A stretch of 64,000 bases of DNA from Veillonella criceti (GTDB taxonomy: Bacteria; Bacillota; Negativicutes; Veillonellales; Veillonellaceae). Under the pieces are notes generated by a model. That model did not search any database. It was not told the DNA's origin and saw nothing but the letters and a program-made list of their open reading frames with translations. Positions 19,854 to 28,220 of this stretch are shown piece by piece; positions within the stretch are counted from its first letter, which is position 1; every line of letters begins with the position of its first letter. The translations under genes and the position numbers were made by a program. The stretch spans positions 124,001 through 188,000 of the forward strand of contig NZ_UHIO01000001.1 of NCBI RefSeq assembly GCF_900460315.1. The letters run 5' to 3'.

Positions 19854-20840
19854 ATGAATATTTTAGTCACTGGCGGAGCCGGCTATATTGGTAGTCATAC
19901 AGTGAGAGCGTTACAAAAAGCGGGGCATACGCCTGTGGTATTAGATAATTTGTCGCGAGGACATGTAGAATCTTTACCAGCTGGCGTCGAATTTATTAAT
20001 ATGGATATTGCAGATCCTGCATTGGTTAATTTGTTAAAAGAAAAACAAATTGATGGAGTTATGCACTTTGCAGCTCATTCTCAAGTCGGGGAATCTATGG
20101 TTAATCCTATGATTTATTATGAGAATAATGTGGTAGGCTCTTTCCGTCTTATTGAATCGGTTCGGCAAGCGGGTGTTAAATATTTTGTATTTTCTTCTAC
20201 CGCTGCTGTCTATGGTGAACCTGAAGAGGTACCGATTAAAGAAGATGCTCGATTAGCACCTACTAATGTATATGGTCGTACGAAATTAATGATAGAACAA
20301 ATGCTTCAAGATTACAGTAATATTTATGGTTTACGTTATGTTGCCTTACGTTACTTTAATGCGGCTGGCGCAGATAATAGTGGTGAAATTGGTGAAGATC
20401 ATACACCAGAAACACATTTAATTCCACTGATTTTAGAAGCCGCTTTAGGCAAACGACCTAATATTACTATTTTTGGTACCGATTATGACACGGCTGATGG
20501 CACTTGTGTTCGTGACTATATTCATGTCAATGATTTAGCTTCCGCTCATATATTGAGTATGGAATATTTGCGTGATGGTGGTGAGTCCAATTACTTTAAT
20601 CTAGGCTCAGGTAATGGCTTTAGTGTTAAGGAAATCGTAGATACGACTAAGGCTGTAACTGGGATTGATTTTTCTGTTGCTATTGGGGAACGGCGCGCTG
20701 GCGACCCTGGAACTTTGATTGCTTCTTCTGAAAAGGCGCAAACAATACTCGGTTGGAAACCGGTGCATAGTGATGTAATGCAAGTAATTAAAGATGCTTG
20801 GCAATGGCATCAAGGTCATCCCAATGGTTATAAAGCATAA
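19854..20840 (+). CDS. galE: UDP-glucose 4-epimerase
   Basis: Interconverts UDP-glucose and UDP-galactose. The 328 residues have the usual GalE length and motifs: GGAGYIGSHT at the N terminus, FAAHSQVGESM, SSTAAVYGEP with the catalytic YGRTK, LRYFNAAGA, and GTDYDTADGTCVRDYIHV. TAGGAGG precedes the ATG. This is the more canonical of the two epimerases in the window. The pilus/secretion-like gene that follows starts only 17 bases after its stop. Confidence 0.95.
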   Translation: MNILVTGGAGYIGSHTVRALQKAGHTPVVLDNLSRGHVESLPAGVEFINMDIADPALVNLLKEKQIDGVMHFAAHSQVGESMVNPMIYYENNVVGSFRLIESVRQAGVKYFVFSSTAAVYGEPEEVPIKEDARLAPTNVYGRTKLMIEQMLQDYSNIYGLRYVALRYFNAAGADNSGEIGEDHTPETHLIPLILEAALGKRPNITIFGTDYDTADGTCVRDYIHVNDLASAHILSMEYLRDGGESNYFNLGSGNGFSVKEIVDTTKAVTGIDFSVAIGERRAGDPGTLIASSEKAQTILGWKPVHSDVMQVIKDAWQWHQGHPNGYKA

Positions 20841-20857
20841 AAAGGATAGTGAATAGT

Positions 20858-21643
20858 ATGAATAGACTGTCTCTACAAGATTTGCGAAATTTATTGATTA
20901 AGAAAGGTCGCCTCTTGTATGGGGCGGTCTTTTTATTTTGCCTCGTTTGTTTTTATGGGATTATGACATCCCAATGGCAACGGGTGTCAGAACTTAGTGA
21001 GGATACAGAAGAACCTCAGGTGGGAAATACGGCTGACATACGCACTTATGCCTATGGTGCTAATAAAGGAACTCGTGGTGGAGCTGTTACGGCCAAAGGC
21101 AATCAGGTATCAAAATCTAGCGATGTTAGTAAAGCTAAAAGCAGTAAAACTAAAGGCACTGAAGTGGCAGAGTATGTTACACCTATTGTAGGATTAACAC
21201 AAGCTTTACGAGGCTATCCTTTTGATGATCCTTTTTTACATGCTTTACGCAGTGAAGATATGGCTGTTATTTCTTTAGACGAGAAGGGGGATAATACCTT
21301 GGACCGTAAGGCCTCAAGCAATGCTCTTGGTCAAGGGCGTAGGCCAACAAATGGAGTAAATTTTAATGTTAATCGCCGTAGTAGCTCGTATAATTTAACG
21401 GGTAGTGGAAATAATGGCAATCAGTATGTAAGCGCAAAAGCGACTCCGCCAAATAGGCTACAAGGGTTACATTTAACAGGAATTATAAGCGGGTCAAGTA
21501 ATTTAGCGATGATACAGTCTAGTGAAGGAGAGAGTTGTTATGGTGTAGGCGAAGGGCCACAAGGTATTATTGTGCAAACGATTACAAAGGGGGCTGTGCT
21601 AGTCAATGATGGACAGAATAGTTGTTGGTTATATGTAGAATAA
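20858..21643 (+). CDS. GspC/PilP-like inner-membrane protein
   Basis: A 261-residue bitopic protein: a short cytoplasmic N terminus, one membrane helix at about residues 18-38, then a Ser/Lys/Asn-rich periplasmic linker and a compact C-terminal domain. That domain reads LQGLHLTGIISGS, AMIQSS, YGVGEGPQGIIVQTI and VLVNDGQNSCWLYV. This is the beta-rich pattern of the homology region of GspC and of PilP, which contact the secretin. The adjacent secretin gene supports the role. The ATG at 20858, eleven bases after AAAGGA, is preferred to the GTG at 20849. The exact family is inference. Confidence 0.62.
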   Translation: MNRLSLQDLRNLLIKKGRLLYGAVFLFCLVCFYGIMTSQWQRVSELSEDTEEPQVGNTADIRTYAYGANKGTRGGAVTAKGNQVSKSSDVSKAKSSKTKGTEVAEYVTPIVGLTQALRGYPFDDPFLHALRSEDMAVISLDEKGDNTLDRKASSNALGQGRRPTNGVNFNVNRRSSSYNLTGSGNNGNQYVSAKATPPNRLQGLHLTGIISGSSNLAMIQSSEGESCYGVGEGPQGIIVQTITKGAVLVNDGQNSCWLYVE

Positions 21644-21666
21644 TTTGGAAAGGGTATGGGGTGTAA

Positions 21667-22938
21667 ATGAAACAGGGTTGTAGGGTAGTTAATAGATCGA
21701 GTCAGTATGTAACGTCAATAGTAATGAAAAAAACAAAGCTGGGATGGAGCTTTTATAAGTTAGTAAAAGCGTGCTTATTAGGCCTATGCTTTTTGCAGTT
21801 TTATCTATGCGGTGAATCAGTGTCAGCCCTATCTATGACAGTTAATAATGGAAACTTAGCTAGTCTAGTACAATCCATTGCACGTAGTGAAGGTTTGGCA
21901 ATTACTGGCACTGAGACTCTCACTGGCAATGTGTCTATTCGTCTTAATGAACCTAATGGCGTAGCGGCTTTACAACGGTTAGCACGGCTGAAACATTTTA
22001 CTTTATATGAAGAAGAGGGACTATGGATTGTAGATGGTCAGGGAATGGGCGATAAAGAATCTAGGGTAGCTACCGTCATTTCACCAAAACATGTATCAGC
22101 GCTTACATTGAGTGATGCCTTGAAAGCTATTGTACCGGAGAAAAATATACGAGTTGTAAAAGGTGCAAATCAAGTTATGCTATATAGTACGCCTGCGGAG
22201 CTTAGACAAGTACATGATGTATTACCTACCTTAGACGTACAGCCAAAACAAATACGATTAGAAGTAGCGGTTGTAGCTTTTGAACGTTCGTATTTAAAAG
22301 AAACAGGCATTCAATGGTCTTGGCAAAGTATAACTGGCCATGGTGAGGATACGACAAATTCTTATGGTGCCATTCGTTTTGGTAGAGCACCATCAGGGAC
22401 CCCTTATACATTTTGGTTTAAACCAGAATTAAGTGCTCAGGAAACGACGGATAAAACTGTGTTGATCGCGCGACCTTCGATTATGGCCTTGAATGGTGAA
22501 GAAGCTAAAATTTTAATTGGTGATCGTATTCCCGTTTTAGAAGAAGTGAAAGATGGCACTGAAAGTAGAACGACAACTCGTTATGAAGAAGCGGGGATTC
22601 GATTAACGTGTACACCGTATGTAACAGAAGATAAAGGAATTGAAGCAACGATTCATGCGGAAGTGAGTAGCCCTGCTTTAGTGTCTGAAATGAAAGCCTA
22701 CCGCATTACAACGCGTGAGGCTCATACAAAAGTGCATTTACAATCTGGGGATGTCTTGGTAATTGGTGGCTTAATGGATAATCGGGAGGGCAAGCAATTT
22801 TCTAAAATTCCAATTTTAGGTGATATTCCTTTATTAGGAAAATTATTTCAACATGCTCGACGTACTAAAGATAGTGTAGAACTATGTATTTTTGTAAAAG
22901 CGGAAGCAATAGAGGACCCAATCACGTCGTCTCTGTGA
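21667..22938 (+). CDS. Secretin (GspD/PilQ type) outer-membrane channel
   Basis: Secretins form the outer-membrane gate of type II secretion, type IV pili and related systems. The 423-residue protein has a long signal sequence (hydrophobic core about residues 35-50), an N-domain (NGNLASLVQSIARSEG), a domain with KHVSALTLSDALKAIVPE, and the secretin core. The core shows VLIARPSIMALNGEEAKILIGDRIPV-type text, the gate region, and the hallmark IPILGDIPLLGKLF near the end. It is shorter than most GspD and PilQ proteins, with few N-domains. The preceding gene encodes a likely inner-membrane partner. No ATPase, platform or pilin gene is nearby. Its presence implies an outer membrane. Confidence 0.88.
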   Translation: MKQGCRVVNRSSQYVTSIVMKKTKLGWSFYKLVKACLLGLCFLQFYLCGESVSALSMTVNNGNLASLVQSIARSEGLAITGTETLTGNVSIRLNEPNGVAALQRLARLKHFTLYEEEGLWIVDGQGMGDKESRVATVISPKHVSALTLSDALKAIVPEKNIRVVKGANQVMLYSTPAELRQVHDVLPTLDVQPKQIRLEVAVVAFERSYLKETGIQWSWQSITGHGEDTTNSYGAIRFGRAPSGTPYTFWFKPELSAQETTDKTVLIARPSIMALNGEEAKILIGDRIPVLEEVKDGTESRTTTRYEEAGIRLTCTPYVTEDKGIEATIHAEVSSPALVSEMKAYRITTREAHTKVHLQSGDVLVIGGLMDNREGKQFSKIPILGDIPLLGKLFQHARRTKDSVELCIFVKAEAIEDPITSSL

Positions 22939-22944
22939 TATAAT
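22936..22944 (+). promoter_or_regulatory. Extended -10 promoter for the ABC-F gene
   Basis: TGATATAAT; the TGA is also the stop codon of the secretin gene. No clear -35. Confidence 0.5.
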
Positions 22945-22976
22945 AAAATTATATGTAAATGAACGGAGGCATAAGG

Positions 22977-24899
22977 ATGGAACGAATCCGCGTAATTGGA
23001 TTAGGTAAATCATTTGGTGTTCGCCAAGTTTTTACTAATGTATCCTTTGAAATAAAACATGGGGAACGAGTGGGTTTAGTAGGCCCTAATGGAGCTGGTA
23101 AATCTACGTTGATGAAATGTATGCTAGGCATTGAAGAGGCTGATGAAGGGCAAATTGTAAAAGATAGTGCTACTACGATTGGGTATTTACAACAGGATAT
23201 TAATTTAGGTGACGAGAGCCTAGCTATTGAAATTCAAAAAGCCTTTGCTGATGTACAGCAGTGGGAAGCACAATTATTAGAGGTATCTAAGCAATTAGAA
23301 AATAATCCTCATGATGAAGGCTTGCTTAAACGTTTGGCTCATATTCAAGACCGTTTAGATTGGCTAGGTGGTTATGATTATGAAGCACAAAGTCGACGAA
23401 TTGCTTATGGACTAGGCTTTTCAGACGAAGACTTAACAAAATCAGTGTCAGAATTTTCTGGTGGTCAAAAAACACGTATTAATTTGGCTAAAGCGCTAGT
23501 ACGGCGGCCAGATTTTTTATTTTTAGATGAACCAACGAACCATTTAGACATGGACATGTTAGAATGGTTGGAAAATTATTTAAGCGCCTACGGTGGTGGC
23601 ATTTTAATTATTAGTCATGACCGTTATTTTCTTGATAGGGTAACGACACGAATTGTAGAATTAGAGCATCATAAAGCAACTACGTATCGAGGTAATTATA
23701 GTCGTTATGTAGAGCAGCGGGCCGCTCAGCGTAAGGCTCAACAGTCAGCTTATGAGAAACAACAAGAATATATTCGCAAAACAGAAGAATATATTGATAA
23801 ATATCGAGCTGGTATTAAATCTAAAATGGCGCGTGGCCGTCAATCTCAATTAAATCGATTAGAACGTTTAGAGGCACCAGAAAGTTCAGAACAATTAACG
23901 TTTAAGTTTCCAAAAGCTGAATTTAGTGCTGACAAAGTATTGACGGTAGAGGAATTATTTTTATCGTATGGAACTAAAGATATTGTAGACGATGTATCTT
24001 TTATGATTCGACGTGGCGAAGCGGTGGCTCTTATCGGTCCTAATGGTGCAGGGAAGTCTACTTTATTAAAAGCAATCACTGGTGAATTGACGCCTGAGGC
24101 AGGGTTTATTGATATTGGCAGTCGTGTATCGATAGGTTATTTTTCGCAGGAACATGAAGAATTACATCCGCAGTGGACGGCTGTAGAAGAAGTGATGAGT
24201 CAGTTCAATTATAGTGAAGAAAAGGCTCGTAATGTGTTAGGCATGTTTTTGTTTCGTGGTGATGATGTATTTAAACAAGTACGTGATTTATCAGGAGGTG
24301 AAAGGGCCCGCTTGAGTTTGCTTAAATTATTCTTGCAAGGTGATAATTTTTTAATTCTTGACGAACCAACAAACCATTTAGATATCCCAACTCGTGAGGT
24401 AGTAGAAGAAGCCCTTATGGGATTTACTGGCACTTTATTAGTCGTATCCCATGATCGATATTTCTTAGATAAAGTGGCTAAACGTACTCTTGTATTGCAA
24501 CCAGAGGGTATTGAGGAGTTCCAAGGAAATTATACTTATTATAAAGAAAAGTTAGAAGAACAAGCACAATTAGCTGAGCAAGAAGCATTAAATAATATTC
24601 ATTTGCGTGAAACTACGCAAGATGCTATGGAGTTTGCGGCGTCTAAGGCATCAAAAGAAAACAATTCTGACAATGGTGAACCTAAGAAGTTAAATGCATA
24701 TATGCAAGCTAAGCAATTAGAAGAAACGGAAACGGAAATTGCCCGTTTAGAGGCTACCTTGAAGATGTATGAAGTACAACTGCAAAATCCAGTTCTTCAA
24801 GCAGATAGTGAAGCCTTGGCGGATACAGCCGCTCATATGGAAGAGGTAAATACGAAATTAGCTGTCTTATATGAAAAATGGGAGCAATTGGCACAATGA
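22977..24899 (+). CDS. ABC-F family ATPase (ribosome-associated)
   Basis: ABC-F proteins have two ABC ATPase domains and no membrane part; they act on the ribosome E site in translation control or antibiotic protection. The 640-residue protein has Walker A motifs GPNGAGKST in both halves, signatures EFSGGQKTR and DLSGGERAR, two FLDEPTNHLD-type Walker B motifs, and an inter-domain linker rich in charged residues (EQRAAQRKAQQ onward). It ends in a C-terminal coiled coil resembling the YdiF/Uup group. The ATG at 22977, seven bases after CGGAGG, is preferred over that at 22959. Its stop overlaps the gluQRS start (ATGA). Confidence 0.93.
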   Translation: MERIRVIGLGKSFGVRQVFTNVSFEIKHGERVGLVGPNGAGKSTLMKCMLGIEEADEGQIVKDSATTIGYLQQDINLGDESLAIEIQKAFADVQQWEAQLLEVSKQLENNPHDEGLLKRLAHIQDRLDWLGGYDYEAQSRRIAYGLGFSDEDLTKSVSEFSGGQKTRINLAKALVRRPDFLFLDEPTNHLDMDMLEWLENYLSAYGGGILIISHDRYFLDRVTTRIVELEHHKATTYRGNYSRYVEQRAAQRKAQQSAYEKQQEYIRKTEEYIDKYRAGIKSKMARGRQSQLNRLERLEAPESSEQLTFKFPKAEFSADKVLTVEELFLSYGTKDIVDDVSFMIRRGEAVALIGPNGAGKSTLLKAITGELTPEAGFIDIGSRVSIGYFSQEHEELHPQWTAVEEVMSQFNYSEEKARNVLGMFLFRGDDVFKQVRDLSGGERARLSLLKLFLQGDNFLILDEPTNHLDIPTREVVEEALMGFTGTLLVVSHDRYFLDKVAKRTLVLQPEGIEEFQGNYTYYKEKLEEQAQLAEQEALNNIHLRETTQDAMEFAASKASKENNSDNGEPKKLNAYMQAKQLEETETEIARLEATLKMYEVQLQNPVLQADSEALADTAAHMEEVNTKLAVLYEKWEQLAQ

Positions 24900-25861
24900 A
24901 AGGACGATTTGCACCCAGTCCAACAGGATATATTCATTTAGGCAATGTGTGGATTGCCATGCTAGCTTGGCTTGTTGTAAAGCAACAAGGTGGTACTTTT
25001 GTATTGCGCATGGAAGATATTGATACCCAGCGAGCTAAACGATCTTTAGGTGAAGCTTTGTTAGATGATTTAGAGTGGCTAGGTCTTACTTGGGATGAAG
25101 GGCCTCGTATGGGAGGACCTGCTGGTACCTACTGGCAAAGTGAGCGCTATGATAGTTATGAAAAGCAATTAAATAAATGGCAAGCGAATGGATTGATTTA
25201 TCCTTGTTATTGTAATCGTGCTCGTTTACAAAGTATTGCTTCGGCTCCTCATGGGCATGAAGGAATTGCTCACTATGATGGACATTGTCGAAATTTAAGT
25301 CCTCTTATGAGGGCTGAATTAAGTCAATATAAAGAGCCTTCTTGGCGTATGAAAGTCTCAAAACGTAGTTATGAATTCATGGATCGTTGGCAAGGCGTAC
25401 AGCATGAAGAATTATGGCCTGCGGAAGATGATTTTATTGTAAAACGTGCTGATGGTATGTTTGCTTATAATTTAGCTGTTGTCATGGATGATATAGCGAT
25501 GGGAATAACGGATGTAGTTCGGGGCTATGATTTGTTACCAGCTGTGGCCTCTCAGTTGTGGTTATATGAATGTTTAGGTGAGTCCGCTCCTAATTATGGC
25601 CATGCCCCCTTGGTCGTGGATCAAGAAGGTCATCGTTTATCAAAAAGGCAACAAAGTATTACTTTGCGAGACCTACGAGCCATTGGCTATAGTGCCTCCA
25701 TGATATTAGGTCGTTTAGCCCTAGCGGCTGGGCTTGTTTCAAGAAAACAAACGGGGCGTTTTGAAAGCCTTACTTGGTCTGATTTACTAGTTGGAAATAT
25801 TGAGAATATATCTCTAAAACAGAAAGAAATCAAATTGACAAATTTCGATATTGTGATATAA
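24896..25861 (+). CDS. gluQRS: Glutamyl-queuosine tRNA(Asp) synthetase
   Basis: GluQRS attaches glutamate to queuosine in the anticodon of tRNA(Asp). The 321-residue protein is a truncated GluRS catalytic domain without the anticodon-binding part. Seen: FAPSPTGYIHLGN with the HIGH-like motif, MEDIDTQRAK, the zinc-site segment YPCYCNRARL with a later Cys in DGHCRN, and HRLSKRQQS in the KMSKS position. The ATG overlaps the ABC-F stop by four bases, better supported than the in-frame ATG at 24878. The enzyme implies queuosine in tRNA of this organism. It is best known from proteobacteria, so its place here is notable. Confidence 0.9.
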   Translation: MKGRFAPSPTGYIHLGNVWIAMLAWLVVKQQGGTFVLRMEDIDTQRAKRSLGEALLDDLEWLGLTWDEGPRMGGPAGTYWQSERYDSYEKQLNKWQANGLIYPCYCNRARLQSIASAPHGHEGIAHYDGHCRNLSPLMRAELSQYKEPSWRMKVSKRSYEFMDRWQGVQHEELWPAEDDFIVKRADGMFAYNLAVVMDDIAMGITDVVRGYDLLPAVASQLWLYECLGESAPNYGHAPLVVDQEGHRLSKRQQSITLRDLRAIGYSASMILGRLALAAGLVSRKQTGRFESLTWSDLLVGNIENISLKQKEIKLTNFDIVI

Positions 25862-25862
25862 T
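25835..25862 (+). promoter_or_regulatory. Consensus sigma-A promoter for the CoA-binding protein and thioredoxin genes
   Basis: TTGACA (25835-25840), 16-base spacer, TATAAT (25857-25862) with an upstream TGA making an extended -10. Both hexamers are perfect. The promoter lies inside the last codons of gluQRS, and the gluQRS stop is within the -10. Confidence 0.85.
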
Positions 25863-25888
25863 ATATTTCAGAGAGTTGAGGTGATGTT

Positions 25889-26275
25889 ATGACACCTAAG
25901 GACGCACTTACTAAGAAAGTATGGGCTGTGCTGGGCGCAACAAGTCGTAAAGAAAAGTTTGGCTATAAAATTTATGCTTGTCTACGTGATCATGGTTATA
26001 CCGTGTATCCAGTCAATCCGAATGTAGCTGAAATTGATGGCGCTACGTGTTATCCTTCGTTAAGTGACTTACCAGAAGTGCCAGAAGTGGTAGATTTTGT
26101 AGTACCTGAGAAAATAGGTTTAGAGGCCTTAGATGAATGTAAAACATTACACATTCCGACTGTGTGGTTGCAGCCAGGGGCTGATAAACCCACCGTGGTG
26201 GCGAAAGCTAAGGAGCTAGGATTAGATGTTATTGAAGACTGTGTTTTAGTCCAAATACGTCCGGAAAATCATTAA
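25889..26275 (+). CDS. CoA-binding domain protein (YccU type)
   Basis: A 128-residue single Rossmann-fold protein of the CoA_binding_2 family, related to the CoA-binding part of succinyl-CoA ligase. Seen: VWAVLGATSRKEKFGYKIY at the N terminus, VYPVNPNVAEIDG, VDFVVPEKIG, VWLQPGADK and VIEDCVLVQ. The physiological role of these small proteins is unknown. GAGGTGA precedes the ATG. Probably co-transcribed with the thioredoxin gene 61 bases downstream from the consensus promoter at 25835. Confidence 0.88.
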   Translation: MTPKDALTKKVWAVLGATSRKEKFGYKIYACLRDHGYTVYPVNPNVAEIDGATCYPSLSDLPEVPEVVDFVVPEKIGLEALDECKTLHIPTVWLQPGADKPTVVAKAKELGLDVIEDCVLVQIRPENH

Positions 26276-26336
26276 TGTAAGTTCATAAATTTAAGATAGA
26301 TATTGGTAATAAAAGAATTTTAGGAGGATATGTTAA

Positions 26337-26657
26337 ATGGCAAATATTGCAGAATTAACAACAACAAATTTTAAAGAAACGATTACTTCCAAAGAAGTAG
26401 CGATTGTAGATTTTTGGGCACCATGGTGCGGTTATTGTGTACGCATGATGCCAGTATTTGAAGCTTTAGCTGAAGAAATGGGTGATAAGGTAGCCTTTGC
26501 TAAAGTAAATACAGATGAAGTGGTTGAGTTAGCTAAAGAATACCAAATAGAAGTATTACCTACTTTTGCTATTATTAAAAATGGTGAAGTGGTAGATCGT
26601 AAAATTGGTTATATTCCACAAAATGAATTAAAAGCAGCGATTGAAGCTCATTTATAA
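26337..26657 (+). CDS. trxA: Thioredoxin-like protein with a CGYC active site
   Basis: A cytoplasmic dithiol-disulfide oxidoreductase of 106 residues. The fold is canonical: VDFWAPWC, the active-site pair Cys31 and Cys34, VAFAKVNTDE, and the cis-Pro loop VLPTF. The active site is CGYC instead of the near-universal CGPC; the Pro-to-Tyr change should alter redox potential, making it more like a glutaredoxin or disulfide-isomerase motif (inference). TAGGAGG precedes the ATG. No thioredoxin reductase gene is in the window. It is followed by a strong terminator. Confidence 0.93.
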   Translation: MANIAELTTTNFKETITSKEVAIVDFWAPWCGYCVRMMPVFEALAEEMGDKVAFAKVNTDEVVELAKEYQIEVLPTFAIIKNGEVVDRKIGYIPQNELKAAIEAHL

Positions 26658-26673
26658 TAAACTAAATACACTG

Positions 26674-26717
26674 AAAAGCCTGATTTTGGAAATACTTTCC
26701 AAAATCAGGCTTTTTTA
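26674..26717. terminator. Bidirectional terminator between trxA and the ThrE-type exporter gene
   Basis: An 18-19 base perfect stem (AAAAGCCTGATTTTGGAAA with its complement, loop TAC) followed by TTTTTT on the plus strand and by TTTT on the minus strand. It serves both converging genes. Confidence 0.9.
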
Positions 26718-26774
26718 TTTTCAGCATTGTAAGGCTAATTTTTGTCCTATAACCCCTAATTTTTCTTGTTGAAA

Positions 26775-28220
26775 TTATTCTTGTAATTCTTTTTGCCGAG
26801 CTTTTAAGGCTTTATCTAAAGATAAGGCTTTTTTACAATCTAAATAACTGCGAGCGAAGATGTGAGGAATGGATACGCCGATGGCGATACAAATAACCGT
26901 CATAAGACCTGTAATACCACTGCGTAGAGCAAAGAGTAGATTATCAGGGGTTAATGAATTAATCGTTAATAAGCCAAATAAGAAACGGTATAGTAATACA
27001 CCTGGAATTAATGGGATAACTGATGGAATGGATAAAATTAGTGGTGCTGTACGTAATAATTTGTAAAACCGTAAGGCCAATAAAGCAATAATAGCCGCCG
27101 CTACAAAGCTAGCACCTACTAAGGTAAAACCAAAGTTAACAATTAATATATTTCGTGTAATTACACTGATAATACCACCAAATGCAATAATCCATAACAA
27201 TCGATAGGGTGTATTAAAGATGATAGAGAAACAAACTGCACCGATAGTGGCCGCAATAGCTTGTATAGGAGAAACAACTGCTGGTGTAATACTTAAGTGG
27301 GTAAAGGTGGAGACATGGTCGAAATATAGAGCCATTGCAATTCCTACAGACATACTACTTACGATGAGTAAAGTATGCATGGCGCGTGTCATACCTGAAA
27401 CGATATGATTATTAATCATATCGTCAACAGCATTAATCAGAGGAATGCCAGGGATTAAAAAGAGCGTACAACTAATCATGGCATAAATAATTTCAAAAGA
27501 TCCTAAGGTAATATTTAGTAAATAGGCTGCTGACGTAGCTGAAAAGGCTGAGGCTACGATACCAAAATAAAAATTAATTTTGAAGTGGTGACAAAGATAA
27601 CGCACTAAGAAGCCCACTACAGCACAAATAGAAGTTATAATTGCGGAGAAGAGGGAACCACCAAATAAAATAGTAAAAGCACCACAAGCAAGACCAGCCG
27701 CTACCGCTAAAATAGGGGTAGAATATTTTGGGGGTGCTTGGGCAATTGTTTTTAAATGATCTTCAAATTCATCTAAGGTGTAATTATGTTCAATGGCTTT
27801 CCAAGTTAGTTTTGACAATGTGGATAAAATTGTCATATTAACGCCGTGAATCGGTGTTTTACGAAAAGCTGTATAAGAATGCTTTTCATCATTAATGTTT
27901 AGCATTAATGTCATATAGGCTATGTGGATATGTACATACTCTTGAGGAATCCCCATATACGTGGCGGCGCGAATCATATCACGTTGTAAGTGATTGGTAT
28001 TCGCGCCGTTTTCCATGAGTAATTGACCAAAATCTAATAAAAGATCCATTTTTCGGCGAATGGCAACAAAAGGTTCATTCATAATTTGGTAATTGGAAGG
28101 TCCGCAGTTTTCTATTTGATGATGTCGATGATGTGGGTGTCTGTGATGGTTGTGTGTAGGGGTTGCAGTAGAACCATGTACGGAGGTACCCATATGTGTT
28201 TTATCGGTTTTTCGAGTCAT
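26775..28220 (-). CDS. ThrE-family threonine/serine exporter with His-rich N terminus
   Basis: A 481-residue membrane protein with two fused modules of about five helices each, matching the ThrE (DUF1212) and ThrE_2 (DUF3815) domains. Seen in the first: LLDFGQLLMENGANTNHLQRDM and HIAYMTLMLNI; between them: FGGSLFSAIITSI and FLIPGIPLINAVDDMI; in the second: SIPSVIPLIPGVLLYR. Family members export threonine and serine or related acids. The first 45 residues are hydrophilic with HNHHRHPHHRHH, a likely metal-binding cytoplasmic tail not typical of the family. AAAGGA lies eight bases before the ATG on the minus strand. It is one of only two minus-strand genes here. Confidence 0.87.
   Translation of the reverse strand: MTRKTDKTHMGTSVHGSTATPTHNHHRHPHHRHHQIENCGPSNYQIMNEPFVAIRRKMDLLLDFGQLLMENGANTNHLQRDMIRAATYMGIPQEYVHIHIAYMTLMLNINDEKHSYTAFRKTPIHGVNMTILSTLSKLTWKAIEHNYTLDEFEDHLKTIAQAPPKYSTPILAVAAGLACGAFTILFGGSLFSAIITSICAVVGFLVRYLCHHFKINFYFGIVASAFSATSAAYLLNITLGSFEIIYAMISCTLFLIPGIPLINAVDDMINNHIVSGMTRAMHTLLIVSSMSVGIAMALYFDHVSTFTHLSITPAVVSPIQAIAATIGAVCFSIIFNTPYRLLWIIAFGGIISVITRNILIVNFGFTLVGASFVAAAIIALLALRFYKLLRTAPLILSIPSVIPLIPGVLLYRFLFGLLTINSLTPDNLLFALRSGITGLMTVICIAIGVSIPHIFARSYLDCKKALSLDKALKARQKELQE

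Noticed and set aside
26337-26657. Glutaredoxin rather than thioredoxin
   Set aside because: Although the active site is CGYC, the WAPWC segment, the length and the VLPTF cis-Pro loop are those of thioredoxin.
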